Origin: an uncultured Duncaniella sp.
GTDB lineage: Bacteria; Bacteroidota; Bacteroidia; Bacteroidales; Muribaculaceae
Direction: 5' to 3'
Assembly (NCBI GenBank): GCA_910584825.1
Contig: CAJUCI010000011.1
Coordinates: 1-64,000, forward strand
Length of the DNA: 64,000 bases
Positions within the stretch are counted from its first letter, which is position 1. Each line of letters begins with the position of its first letter. This document shows positions 15,877-24,781 of this stretch, one piece after another. The position numbers and the translations under genes were made by a program. The notes below the pieces were generated by a model that worked only from the letters and a program-made list of their open reading frames with translations, was not told where the DNA came from and searched no databases.

Positions 15877-17031
15877 ATGAACCGTATCAGTGAACTGTTA
15901 CTGAAACGTGCCACAGGGAGTCTGACTACTGCCGAGACTGCCGAGCTTGAAGCATGGGCCGCCGAGAGTGACGCCAACCGTGAGCTGTATGCCCGGCTGA
16001 CGTCGCCCGACGAGCTGAAGCGCACGCTCGACGTCTGGCAGATGGTCGATACCTCACGTCCGTGTGCCGCCGCCCAGCGCGTGGTCAACGCCATGCTCCT
16101 GCGCCGCAAGGCCAGGCTGGCGGGCTATGCTGCCGCCGCTATTGCTGTCATAGCCATAGGGTGGTGGGCAGTGACCGCGCCCGGCACTCAGGCCGATGGC
16201 ACTGAGGGCTTGATGGCCGACAGCCCTGCCGCCGCCGACACAGTGCCCGACTTCAGGCCCGGTGTCACGCGTGCACTCATCACTGATGCGTCAGGCCACA
16301 AGGTAGTGCTTTCAGCCTCCGACACCGTCATGGTGGCGTCGGAGTATCTGCTTGCGTCAGGCACCGAGACAGCCGATAAGGTCGAAGACCTGTGTCTCGA
16401 CGTGCCGCGCGGCAGTGAGTTCAAGCTCCAGCTTGAGGACGGCACCGAAGTATGGCTCAACTCCGATTCGCGCCTCTACTATCCCCGCACATTCAGCACC
16501 GACGAGCGTAGGGTGCGTGTGACGGGCGAGGCATACTTCTCAGTGGCTACCGACAGCCTGCGCCCATTCTATGTCGAGGCTGCCTCGCAGGAGATAAGGG
16601 TGTACGGCACCACATTCAATGTCCGCAACTATTCCGAGGAGCCAAATGTCTACACCACCCTCGAGGAGGGGTGCATCGCGCTGCGCAGGGCCGACAATAT
16701 CGGGGGCGACGTGTTCCTGTCGCCGGGCCATCAGGCATCATTCAGTCTCGCCGACTCCAAGGTGAGAATGAGCGTGGTCGACCCCGAGGTCGTCACCTCG
16801 TGGCGCAAGGGGCGGTTCGTGTTTGAGAATCAGACACTGCTCCGCATCATGCAGGACTTGAGCCGCTGGTATGACTTCGAATACACATTTGCCGACCCGG
16901 CTCTTGAGCGCGAGGAGTTCATGGGCAGCATCCCGCGCTATGCCGATTTCACTACGGCCATCGCCATACTCGAGAAGTGTGGCGGCATACGCTTTACCGT
17001 CCAGGACGGACGGGTGTTCATATCGAACTGA
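15877..17031 (+). CDS. FecR-type anti-sigma factor
   Basis: A 384-residue inner-membrane signalling protein. The N-terminal cytoplasmic sigma-binding part (about 1-80) starts MNRISELLLKRATGSLTTAE. One transmembrane helix lies at about 88-107. A periplasmic FecR domain (about 165-290; LDVPRGSEFKLQLEDGTEVW and VYGTTFNVRNY) and a C-terminal STN-like domain (about 310-384; FVFENQTLLRIMQDLSRWY) follow. It should transmit SusC occupancy to the ECF factor encoded at 13657-14244. The start follows the tlpA-like stop by 5 nt. The next gene, susC, starts 44 nt after it. Confidence 0.92.
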   Translation: MNRISELLLKRATGSLTTAETAELEAWAAESDANRELYARLTSPDELKRTLDVWQMVDTSRPCAAAQRVVNAMLLRRKARLAGYAAAAIAVIAIGWWAVTAPGTQADGTEGLMADSPAAADTVPDFRPGVTRALITDASGHKVVLSASDTVMVASEYLLASGTETADKVEDLCLDVPRGSEFKLQLEDGTEVWLNSDSRLYYPRTFSTDERRVRVTGEAYFSVATDSLRPFYVEAASQEIRVYGTTFNVRNYSEEPNVYTTLEEGCIALRRADNIGGDVFLSPGHQASFSLADSKVRMSVVDPEVVTSWRKGRFVFENQTLLRIMQDLSRWYDFEYTFADPALEREEFMGSIPRYADFTTAIAILEKCGGIRFTVQDGRVFISN

Positions 17032-17075
17032 CCAACCTTTACTTATAATTCCAACCAATTACTTATCACAATTAA

Positions 17076-20000
17076 ATGAAACACAGATTAATCGTGCTTA
17101 TGATTGCGGTGTTGCTCGCCCCGATGGCGTTGCTCGCCCGCAATTATGACGTGTCATTCAACGGTGACACACCCGAGGCGGCTCTTCAGGCCATACGCAA
17201 AGCCACGGGTTATGAATTTGTCTATAACAAGAGCGTGCTCTCTGGCATCAACAAGATAGCCATCGGAGGCACGTATAACAACATGAGTCTCGAGCAGATA
17301 CTCAACCGCGTGGTGACTCTGCAGATGGGGCTCGACTACGAGATTGTCGACAAGACCATCGTGCTGTCGCAGCCCAAGGAGGACCGCTGGTACAAGACCA
17401 CGGTGACAGGCCAGGTGCTCGACGAGAACGAGGAGCCCCTGCCCGGTGCCTCCGTCTCGGTGCCCGGTACCAGGGTGGCAGTGGCCACTGACATCGACGG
17501 CCAGTTCTCGATACTCCTCGAGGGCAAATCGCCCCGCATCGAGGTGTCATACGTAGGCATGAAGGCCAAGACCGTAAAGATTAACCCCAAGTCGCCCTTC
17601 GTGGTGGTGAAGATGGAGTCTGACCCCACGCTCATGAACGAGGTGGTTGTGACCGGCTATCAGAACCTCAAGCGTGAGAATGCCACAGGTGCCTATCAGA
17701 CCATCTCGCAGTCTGATATCGACCGCAGCTTCACCGGCACGGTCACCGACCGACTCGAGGGTAAGGTGCCCGGCCTTGTCACCTACAACAACGGCGACGG
17801 TCAGAAGATGACCATCCGCGGTCTCGGTTCGTTCCAGGCCAATACCCAGCCCCTCATCGTGGTTGACGGTCTGCCCATCGAGGGAGGCATCGAGACGGTC
17901 AATGCCTATGACATCGAGAACATCACCGTGCTCAAGGATGCCGCCGCATCGTCAATCTACGGTGCGCGTGCCGCCAACGGTGTGATTGTAATCACCACCA
18001 AGCGCGCCACGTCCGACAAGGTGTCAATCGACTTCAACACCGACATCACCCTCACCGAGAAGAACAATTACGACAACTACGGCTGGGCCACCGCAGCCGA
18101 GCTTATCGAGCTTGAGAGGTATAACTTCGACTACATGAAGAGCCGTCCCGACCAGGCCGCCATCAATAGCCTCGTGACCCGATACAACACCCGCCGCTCG
18201 AGAATGCCGAGTGCCATCCGTGCCCTCGTGGGCAACTATGTGGGCGACATTTCCGACAGCGAGCTTAACTCGACTCTCTCGGAATATGCCGGCAACGATT
18301 TCCGTTCGGAGTATCTCGATAATTTCGAGCGCGCACGCGTGCAGCAGCAGTACAACCTCGGTCTGCGCGTTCAGGGCCGTTCGCTCTCGTCAAGCATCGT
18401 GCTCAATTATGCCCATGACAATCTCGGTCAGGTGGGCAACAACAATTCTGCTGTGACATTCAAATATCGCGGCGACCTGAAGGTGACCAAGTGGCTTGAC
18501 CTTGCCCTCGGTGCCAACGTCATCAGCGAGCGCGGCAAGGGTCACTATGGCCGTCCGAGCATAAACACTTATTCGCCCATCCGCTCGCTCTATAATGCCG
18601 ACGGTTCGCTTGCCGACATGACCCAGGGCGTGTATGACGAGCTTCCCGCCATGTCCAATCCCGACTACGCGCTCAAGAGCATGTGGTACAATCCCCTGGC
18701 CGAGATTGACATGAACCCCGTCAACAACCGTCGCACCAACATCCGCACCTATCTGCAGGGCACTGTCAAGATTCTGCCCGGATGGACGGCCAACGCCATG
18801 TTCCAGTACGAGGATATATACTACAAGAGCAACACCCTCCGCGATGGTGAGTCGCAGGACATGCGTTCGCTCTACAACTTTTACACCGGCATGGGCCTTG
18901 AGGCTTATGAGGACTATGACGAGAACTGGGAGCCTATCACTGCCTATCGTGAGGCCGTGGTGCATTTCATCCCCGAGGGCGGTATCCTCAAGCAGTTCAC
19001 TTCGGAGGGTGCATACTGGACATTCCGTGCCCAGACCCAGTACAGCCGCAAGATTTTCGAGAAGCACAATATCGATGCCGTGGCCGGTTTCGAGTATCGC
19101 AACTCGCGCGACAAGACATCCAACAATGTGCTGCTCGGTTATGACGACCAGACCCAGACCAACAAGAACGGTATTGTCAACTTCAAGACTCTCGCCGAGC
19201 AGAACCTCAAGCCCAGCGTGCTCGGCAGCGACTACTCGATGGTAGGCGCACCCTCGGGCGAGGATTTCTACACCAGCGATATCCTCCACCGCTTCTATTC
19301 GCTCTATTTCAACGCCAACTACACCTACGATTCGCGCTACTCCATCTCAGGCTCGTGGCGTCTTGACAAGACTGACCTCTTCGGAGCCGACCCGAAGTTC
19401 CGTGGCCGTCCGCTGTGGTCGGTGGGTGCGTCGTGGAACGCCCACAACGAGTCGTTTATGCGTGACATCACATGGATTGACGCCCTCAAGCCCCGTCTCT
19501 CCTACGGTCTGACAGGTAACATCGACTCGAGTGTGTCGTCATATCTCGTGGCCAAAATCGAATTTAACGACTACACCGGCAACAACTATGCCAGCCTACA
19601 GAATCCGCCGAACGACCAGCTGCGCTGGGAGAAGACCCAGACCTGGAATGCCGGTATCGACTTCTCGTTCCTCGGCTATCGCATCAGCGGTTCGTTTGAC
19701 TATTACCACAAGCGCGGTTCCGACCTGCTCTGCGAGACCGACGTCGACCCCACCAACGGCATCACTTCGGTGACCATCAACAACGGCGAGTGCGTCAACC
19801 GTGGCATCGAGCTGCAGCTCAACGGCCACATCCTCGAGGCCCGCAACCGCGACCAGGTCGGCATCAACGCCTATCTCAACCTGTCGTACAACAAGAACAA
19901 GATTACCTACGTCAACAAGGCTCCCGCCAACGGCTATGACGCGCTCATGCAGGGACGTCTGCACCAAGGCTATCCCATCAGCGGTCTCTTCTCCTACGAG

Positions 20001-20654
20001 TATGCCGGACTTGAGGTGGCCGACGGCATGCAGTATCTGCTGTGGCGCGACCACGATGGCAACACCCAGAACACATCGGTGACCAACGACTCGTTCACTG
20101 TCAACGACATCATCTACAGCGGCTCGCTCGACCCCAAGTTTGTGGGCACATTCACTCCTGAGATTACTTGGAAGGGCTTCTCGCTGTCGGGTATGTTTGC
20201 CTACTACGGAGGCCACGTGATGCGTGTCAACACCGACGACATGACCGCCGAAGGCTCGCAGAGCGGTTATGGCTCCACCACCTTCATCGATGCCATCCCC
20301 TCGAGCTATCTCAACTACTGGCGCACAGGCGATGCCACCAAGTATTTCGGCAACGGTTACGCGTCGGAGAATATCGTAGGCTCGGCTGACCTCTACACCC
20401 GCTATGCCCACTGCAACGTGGTGCCCGCCGACTATCTCAAGCTCCGCAACATCGTGCTCGGCTACACCTTCCCCAACCGGCTCACCCGCCGCATCGGTAT
20501 CAACGAAGCCCGTCTGCGCGTGCAGATGACCAACGTGGCCACATGGGTGCGCAACAATGCCGGCAAGGACCCCGAGGCTGTCAATGCCTTTGACGGAACC
20601 AACCGCGACAAGGCTCCCCGCCAGTACACATTCAGCCTTTTCCTCAACTTCTAA
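17076..20654 (+). CDS. SusC/RagA-family TonB-dependent transporter with STN domain
   Basis: A 1192-residue outer-membrane TonB-dependent transporter. After the signal peptide (about 1-22) comes an STN domain (about 25-100; DVSFNGDTPEAALQAIRKAT), then a carboxypeptidase-regulatory-like domain (about 108-190; GQVLDENEEPLPGASVSVPG) and the plug (about 200-310; NEVVVTGYQNLKRENATGAY, then AAASSIYGARAANGVIVITT). The rest is the beta-barrel, ending in an aromatic-terminal strand (QYTFSLFLNF). The STN domain marks it as a signal-transducing receptor that talks to the FecR protein encoded upstream. The substrate is unknown. No glycoside hydrolase is encoded in the operon, so it may import something other than a glycan. 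Confidence 0.95.
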   Translation: MKHRLIVLMIAVLLAPMALLARNYDVSFNGDTPEAALQAIRKATGYEFVYNKSVLSGINKIAIGGTYNNMSLEQILNRVVTLQMGLDYEIVDKTIVLSQPKEDRWYKTTVTGQVLDENEEPLPGASVSVPGTRVAVATDIDGQFSILLEGKSPRIEVSYVGMKAKTVKINPKSPFVVVKMESDPTLMNEVVVTGYQNLKRENATGAYQTISQSDIDRSFTGTVTDRLEGKVPGLVTYNNGDGQKMTIRGLGSFQANTQPLIVVDGLPIEGGIETVNAYDIENITVLKDAAASSIYGARAANGVIVITTKRATSDKVSIDFNTDITLTEKNNYDNYGWATAAELIELERYNFDYMKSRPDQAAINSLVTRYNTRRSRMPSAIRALVGNYVGDISDSELNSTLSEYAGNDFRSEYLDNFERARVQQQYNLGLRVQGRSLSSSIVLNYAHDNLGQVGNNNSAVTFKYRGDLKVTKWLDLALGANVISERGKGHYGRPSINTYSPIRSLYNADGSLADMTQGVYDELPAMSNPDYALKSMWYNPLAEIDMNPVNNRRTNIRTYLQGTVKILPGWTANAMFQYEDIYYKSNTLRDGESQDMRSLYNFYTGMGLEAYEDYDENWEPITAYREAVVHFIPEGGILKQFTSEGAYWTFRAQTQYSRKIFEKHNIDAVAGFEYRNSRDKTSNNVLLGYDDQTQTNKNGIVNFKTLAEQNLKPSVLGSDYSMVGAPSGEDFYTSDILHRFYSLYFNANYTYDSRYSISGSWRLDKTDLFGADPKFRGRPLWSVGASWNAHNESFMRDITWIDALKPRLSYGLTGNIDSSVSSYLVAKIEFNDYTGNNYASLQNPPNDQLRWEKTQTWNAGIDFSFLGYRISGSFDYYHKRGSDLLCETDVDPTNGITSVTINNGECVNRGIELQLNGHILEARNRDQVGINAYLNLSYNKNKITYVNKAPANGYDALMQGRLHQGYPISGLFSYEYAGLEVADGMQYLLWRDHDGNTQNTSVTNDSFTVNDIIYSGSLDPKFVGTFTPEITWKGFSLSGMFAYYGGHVMRVNTDDMTAEGSQSGYGSTTFIDAIPSSYLNYWRTGDATKYFGNGYASENIVGSADLYTRYAHCNVVPADYLKLRNIVLGYTFPNRLTRRIGINEARLRVQMTNVATWVRNNAGKDPEAVNAFDGTNRDKAPRQYTFSLFLNF

Positions 20655-20697
20655 GTGAACGGTAAAAGGATTATTCAATATTCAATATCAGAATACA

Positions 20698-22098
20698 ATG
20701 AAGAAATATATATCCTCAATGCTTGTCGGGGCGATGGCTGTGCTTGCCACCTCATGTGACGACAAGCTCGATATCACCCCCAAGGGTATGACTACTCTCG
20801 ACAACGTAGCCGACCTGGAGCTGCTCCTCAATCAGGAGTATGCCTTCGGCAGCGGCCCGCTCAACGACATAGGCATGGTGTGCAACGACGGTTTCCCAGC
20901 GTGGTACTCGATGTCAGAACTCCTGGCCTCCCCCACAACGCTCGAGTATGCCTACGTGAAGTGGGACGAGAGCATGGACCGCGCCACGCTTGCCGAGTCT
21001 GACTGGCGCTACAGCGACATCTACAGGCAGATTTACTACTGCAACGTGATTCTCGACAAGGCTCCCGAGGCTTCGGGCAGCGATGTGGTGCGCAACCTGA
21101 TTATGGCTGAGGCAAGGGTCAAGCGAGCCTATTTCCACTATCTGCTCGTGAATATCTATGCCAAGCAGTATGACGAGGCCACGGCCGCACAGCTCGGCGG
21201 TGTGCCCTATGTCGACTATGTGAACATGGAGGTCAACAAGGACAAGAACACCGTGGCCGAGGTCTACGATAAGATTCTTGCCGACTGCACTGACGACATT
21301 ATCGCCATGCTCCCCGACAGGGCCGAGGTGATGCGCGCCGACAAGGCTTTTGCCAACGCCGTGCGTGCCAAGGTGCTCATGCAGATGAAGCGTTACGACG
21401 AGGCCGCCACTTATGCCGAGGCCGCTCTCCGCTACAACAATATGCTTGAGAACCGTTCGTCTGCAATGACTACCAAATCGTGGGAACTCCCTTGGGATAA
21501 CGACAACAATTACCTCTACATCGGCGGCGGTGCCCGCGTGTCGCTCACCTTCACCTGTATGTCAAAGGAGCTTGCCGCATTATTCTCGCCCGACGATTAC
21601 ATCCGCAAGTATGAGACCGGCTGGAACAGTCTCCCCACCTGGGAGGACTCGGCTGTGGAGTATGACTATCCCGGCGGTATGATTTACACTGCGTTCGGCA
21701 ATGTGATTTTCAACAACTACGGCATCCGCACCGAGGATATGTACTACCTGCTCGCCGAGACCAACATACGCGGCGGACGTGTGGACGACGGACTCAGTTA
21801 TGTCGACCAGGTGCAGATACGCCGCATTGACGGTTACACTCCGCTCAAGGACACCGGCATGTCGCAGGCCGAGGCCATGAAGAAGATGCAGGATGCGAAG
21901 AGGATAGAGATGTACGGCACGTACAACAACTTCTTTGACAGCAAGCGTTGGAACACCGAGGCCGAATACCGCACCACTCTCACCCGCGACCTCGGCGACT
22001 ACGGCACCTACACCCTCTCGCCCGACTCGCCCCTGTGGGTGATGCCCTTCCCCTCATCGGCAACCCGCTACAACCCCTCGCTCACCCAGAATTATTAA
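20698..22098 (+). CDS. SusD/RagB-family surface lipoprotein
   Basis: A 466-residue SusD-like lipoprotein with a lipobox LATSC at about residue 20. The N-terminal segment DKLDITPKGMTTLDNVADLE and the TPR-like helices are as in RagB/SusD. The C-terminal part has the family YYLLAETNIRGG and RRIDGYTPLKD stretch and ends SATRYNPSLTQNY. SusD proteins cap the SusC barrel and bind its substrate at the cell surface. The gene follows susC by 43 nt, the normal pairing. It is shorter than typical starch or glycan SusD proteins (about 520-570 residues). Confidence 0.92.
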   Translation: MKKYISSMLVGAMAVLATSCDDKLDITPKGMTTLDNVADLELLLNQEYAFGSGPLNDIGMVCNDGFPAWYSMSELLASPTTLEYAYVKWDESMDRATLAESDWRYSDIYRQIYYCNVILDKAPEASGSDVVRNLIMAEARVKRAYFHYLLVNIYAKQYDEATAAQLGGVPYVDYVNMEVNKDKNTVAEVYDKILADCTDDIIAMLPDRAEVMRADKAFANAVRAKVLMQMKRYDEAATYAEAALRYNNMLENRSSAMTTKSWELPWDNDNNYLYIGGGARVSLTFTCMSKELAALFSPDDYIRKYETGWNSLPTWEDSAVEYDYPGGMIYTAFGNVIFNNYGIRTEDMYYLLAETNIRGGRVDDGLSYVDQVQIRRIDGYTPLKDTGMSQAEAMKKMQDAKRIEMYGTYNNFFDSKRWNTEAEYRTTLTRDLGDYGTYTLSPDSPLWVMPFPSSATRYNPSLTQNY

Positions 22099-22118
22099 GC
22101 GAAATATTTGAATGGTAA

Positions 22119-22161
22119 ATAAGGATATAAGTGATGTCGTCTTTGTCACTTATGTCCTTAT
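22119..22161. repeat. Small hairpin with GGACATAAG arms
   Basis: ATAAGGATATAAGTGA (22119-22134) pairs with TCACTTATGTCCTTAT (22146-22161), with one mismatch. The arm words resemble one or two units of the larger GACAwAAG palindromes, so this may be a remnant or a minimal form. It sits in the gap between susD and the second tlpA-like gene and could attenuate read-through. Confidence 0.55.
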
Positions 22162-22216
22162 CTGCCTTTTCATACCTTTACTGTAAAATTTGGCTATTCA
22201 TTCCGAAAACTTAGAT

Positions 22217-23629
22217 ATGAAATCAAAGATTATTGCTGCGATGGCATGCGGCTTGCTTATTGCCTCATGCTCGGGTGGTGACAAGGGTAGCGAGCAGTCG
22301 TTTGCCCCCACCTATGCCTGCGACTCGGCTGTGGTGAATATCACAGTTGTTGATTATGACTCGATTAAGAACGGTTATATCGAGGCGTTCACATATTCTC
22401 ACGATGCTCTTGGCGAAGTCGCTCCCACCCGCCTTGACACGGACGGCAAGACCTCAATGCGTTTTGACCTTCAGGGCGACATGGTTCTTGCCCTTATGAA
22501 TGCGTCGGGCGAGGACCGTTACGGTGTGGTCAGAATCGCTCCGGGCGAGGTGACCGATGTCACAATCTATCCTGACTCCATAGTCACCAACGGACGTTAT
22601 GCCGAACTCAACCGTGTGCAGTGCAAATATGAGCCTAAGTATGGCATGGATGTTTTCAATCCCGACTATTTCCGTTACGACATGAACGGTGACGATTATA
22701 CAGCCGCCATCCTTGCCAAGTATGCCGACAACAAGGCAGCCCTTGAGGCCGACACCACGCTTACTGACATTCAGCGCATGCTCGAGAAGGGCGGACTCGT
22801 AAATTCCCTCTTCTCGCTTGCATCCAGCCGCCTGTTTACCGGCCGATGCAGCTACCTGTCCATTAACGGTTATGACAAGCCTGTGCCCCTTGATTCGATT
22901 GCTACCGACATGTCTGAGGCCAATTATGCCTCGATAATAGCCGCTGTCGACCCTGACGACGAGGTTATGCTTATGGCTCCGCATGGAGATGTGGCTACAT
23001 CGCTCGGCGATGTGGACTGGAGTGCCGCCGGAGCGCGAGGCACTTTGCTCGGCACACTCTCCACCTATCAGAAAGCCGCAAGGCAGGCTTATGAGGGAAA
23101 GGTCGATTCGACTCTTGTTGCAGAGCTGAAGGAGTATAAAAATCCCTTCTACGCTCAGGCTGTCGATAATATCAGAGAGATAGCCGCCAAGCGTTTTGAG
23201 GAGGCTTCAAAGCTCGTGTCGGTCACTCCCGATGTGCCGGGCGAAGAGATTATCGAGGCCATCGCCGCACAGTATCCCGGCAAGGTGGTGCTCATTGACC
23301 GCTGGAACACCTGGTGCGGCCCCTGCAAGGCCGGTATCGCCGAAAATGAGCCGCTCAAGGAGAATGTGCTCTCTGACCCCGACATCGTGTGGGTGTATGT
23401 GGCCGACGAGTCATCGCCCGTCCCCTCATATTATAAGATGATTCCCTCAATCAAGGGACATCATTACCGTCTGACCGATGAACAGGCCACTGCTCTCTAT
23501 AAGAAATACAACATTGACGGCATCCCGTATTATTTCCTTGTTGACCGCAAGGGCACGGTCACACCCCGCCCCGACTTCCGCGACCATGACCTGCTTGTCA
23601 AGACCATTCTCGAGGAACTGAAGAAGTAA
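22217..23629 (+). CDS. Second TlpA-like thioredoxin lipoprotein
   Basis: A 470-residue exported lipoprotein with lipobox LIASC near residue 17. The frame is open from 22190, but the ATG at 22217 gives a proper signal peptide (MKSKIIAAMACGLL). An N-terminal beta-rich domain and helical middle are followed by a C-terminal thioredoxin domain with WNTWCGPCKAG (about residue 370) and a cis-Pro loop in DGIPYYFLVD. Its role is probably reduction of a disulfide or thioether of an exported partner of this SusCD locus. It is related in plan to the gene at 14441-15871 but clearly diverged, lacking the third active-site cysteine. The gap before it holds the small hairpin at 22119-22161. Confidence 0.85.
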   Translation: MKSKIIAAMACGLLIASCSGGDKGSEQSFAPTYACDSAVVNITVVDYDSIKNGYIEAFTYSHDALGEVAPTRLDTDGKTSMRFDLQGDMVLALMNASGEDRYGVVRIAPGEVTDVTIYPDSIVTNGRYAELNRVQCKYEPKYGMDVFNPDYFRYDMNGDDYTAAILAKYADNKAALEADTTLTDIQRMLEKGGLVNSLFSLASSRLFTGRCSYLSINGYDKPVPLDSIATDMSEANYASIIAAVDPDDEVMLMAPHGDVATSLGDVDWSAAGARGTLLGTLSTYQKAARQAYEGKVDSTLVAELKEYKNPFYAQAVDNIREIAAKRFEEASKLVSVTPDVPGEEIIEAIAAQYPGKVVLIDRWNTWCGPCKAGIAENEPLKENVLSDPDIVWVYVADESSPVPSYYKMIPSIKGHHYRLTDEQATALYKKYNIDGIPYYFLVDRKGTVTPRPDFRDHDLLVKTILEELKK

Positions 23630-23674
23630 CCTGACTAACAATATATAAGCTTCATCCCCGCAAGAAAACCAAGT

Positions 23675-23835
23675 TCCAAAAAGGGACATAAGGACAAAAG
23701 AGACAAAAGCGACAAAAGTCTTTAAAATTAAGAATTTAAAATTAAAAATTAAGAATTTAAATTCTTGACAAGTCGATGACTTATTAAAAGACTTTTGTCG
23801 CTTTTGTCTCTTTTGTCCTTATGTCCCTTTTTGGA
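23675..23835. repeat. Palindromic GACAwAAG element, copy B (49-bp perfect arms)
   Basis: Left arm 23675-23723 and right arm 23787-23835 are perfect 49-nt inverted copies. Each arm has GACA starts spaced 8, 9 and 9 nt. The 63-nt loop read on the minus strand (AATAAGTCATCGACTTGTCA...) matches the loop of copy A read on the plus strand. The element therefore has an orientation, and A and B are inserted in opposite directions. It lies between converging genes and abuts the miaA stop. Confidence 0.9.
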
Positions 23836-23836
23836 C

Positions 23837-24781
23837 TTATTCATTCAGCATGAGGGCTGTGACACGGCGGGTGAAGTCGTCGGCCGGGAGGTCGTGGGCG
23901 AGCCAGTGGACGGGGATGTCGGGGAGGCGTCGCTCCATTCCACGAAACCATGTCATCTGCCTCTTGGCAAACTGGTGTATGGCCGTTTCGAGCTGTGTCA
24001 CCATCTCGTCATACGAGAGCTGACCCGTGAGATGCAGGGTGAGGTATTTGTATTCGAGCCCGTAATATATGAGGTCGTCGGGCGCGATGCCTGAGTCAAG
24101 CAGACGGCGCACCTCGTCAAGCATGCCTTCGTCGAGACGTGTGCGCAGACGCTCGGATATGCGTCGGCGGCGCGTGTCGCGGTCCACGTCCACCCCGATT
24201 ACCAATGCGTCGGTCAGCGGGTGAGGCTCGGCGGCCACCGCCGCATCGGGATGCTCGCTGTAATAGGTCTGAATCTCGATGGCACGGATGGCGCGCTGGC
24301 ATGAGTCCACGTCGGTGACATTGTGGAGCGTCTTCATCGAGGCGAGTATGGCTGTAAGCTCGTCGAGTGTGCGCCCGCGCAGCGAGGCCCGTAACTCGGG
24401 GTTCTCGGGCACCTCGGGCAGTGACAGCCCTTTGAGCACGCTTTCGACATACAGCCCCGTGCCGCCGCAGAGTATGGGGTGGCGTCCGCGTGCCACGATG
24501 TCGTCATACGCGGCGCGGTAGTCGCGCAGATATTCGTAGAGGTTGTACTTGTATCCTGCAGGGCAGATGTCTATGAGGTGTACGGGCGTGTCGCCATACT
24601 CCTCGAGGTCTTTGCCCGTGCCGAGGTCCATGCCGCGGTATATCTGCCGCGAGTCGGCACTGATGATTTCTCCGCCGATGGCGCGGGCGAGGTCGACGGC
24701 GCGCCGGGTCTTGCCCGAGGCCGTCGGGCCGGTGATGACTATGAGCGACCGGCTCATTGGTGTCTGACCCTCTGATGTCAT
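23837..24781 (-). CDS. miaA: tRNA dimethylallyltransferase MiaA
   Basis: A 314-residue enzyme that prenylates A37 of tRNAs reading UNN codons. The P-loop GPTASGKT is near residue 17. SADSRQIYRGMDLGTGKD, CGGTGLYVESVL and the C-terminal YEMVTQLETAIHQFAKRQ / TWFRG region are family signatures. The annotated ATG (24779-24781) overlaps the stop of the upstream membrane-protein gene by 4 nt (ATGA), so translation may be coupled. An internal ATG at 24757 (MSRSLIV) is an alternative start closer to the usual N-terminus. The gene is intact and ends at the palindromic element B. Confidence 0.95.
   Translation of the reverse strand: MTSEGQTPMSRSLIVITGPTASGKTRRAVDLARAIGGEIISADSRQIYRGMDLGTGKDLEEYGDTPVHLIDICPAGYKYNLYEYLRDYRAAYDDIVARGRHPILCGGTGLYVESVLKGLSLPEVPENPELRASLRGRTLDELTAILASMKTLHNVTDVDSCQRAIRAIEIQTYYSEHPDAAVAAEPHPLTDALVIGVDVDRDTRRRRISERLRTRLDEGMLDEVRRLLDSGIAPDDLIYYGLEYKYLTLHLTGQLSYDEMVTQLETAIHQFAKRQMTWFRGMERRLPDIPVHWLAHDLPADDFTRRVTALMLNE

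Noticed and set aside
18390..19289. 299-codon minus-strand ORF inside susC
   Set aside because: Same reason: an open antisense frame caused by codon bias, not a gene.
19596..20678. 360-codon minus-strand ORF inside susC
   Set aside because: It is the antisense shadow of a well-defined TonB-dependent transporter in GC-rich DNA and contains no recognisable domain.
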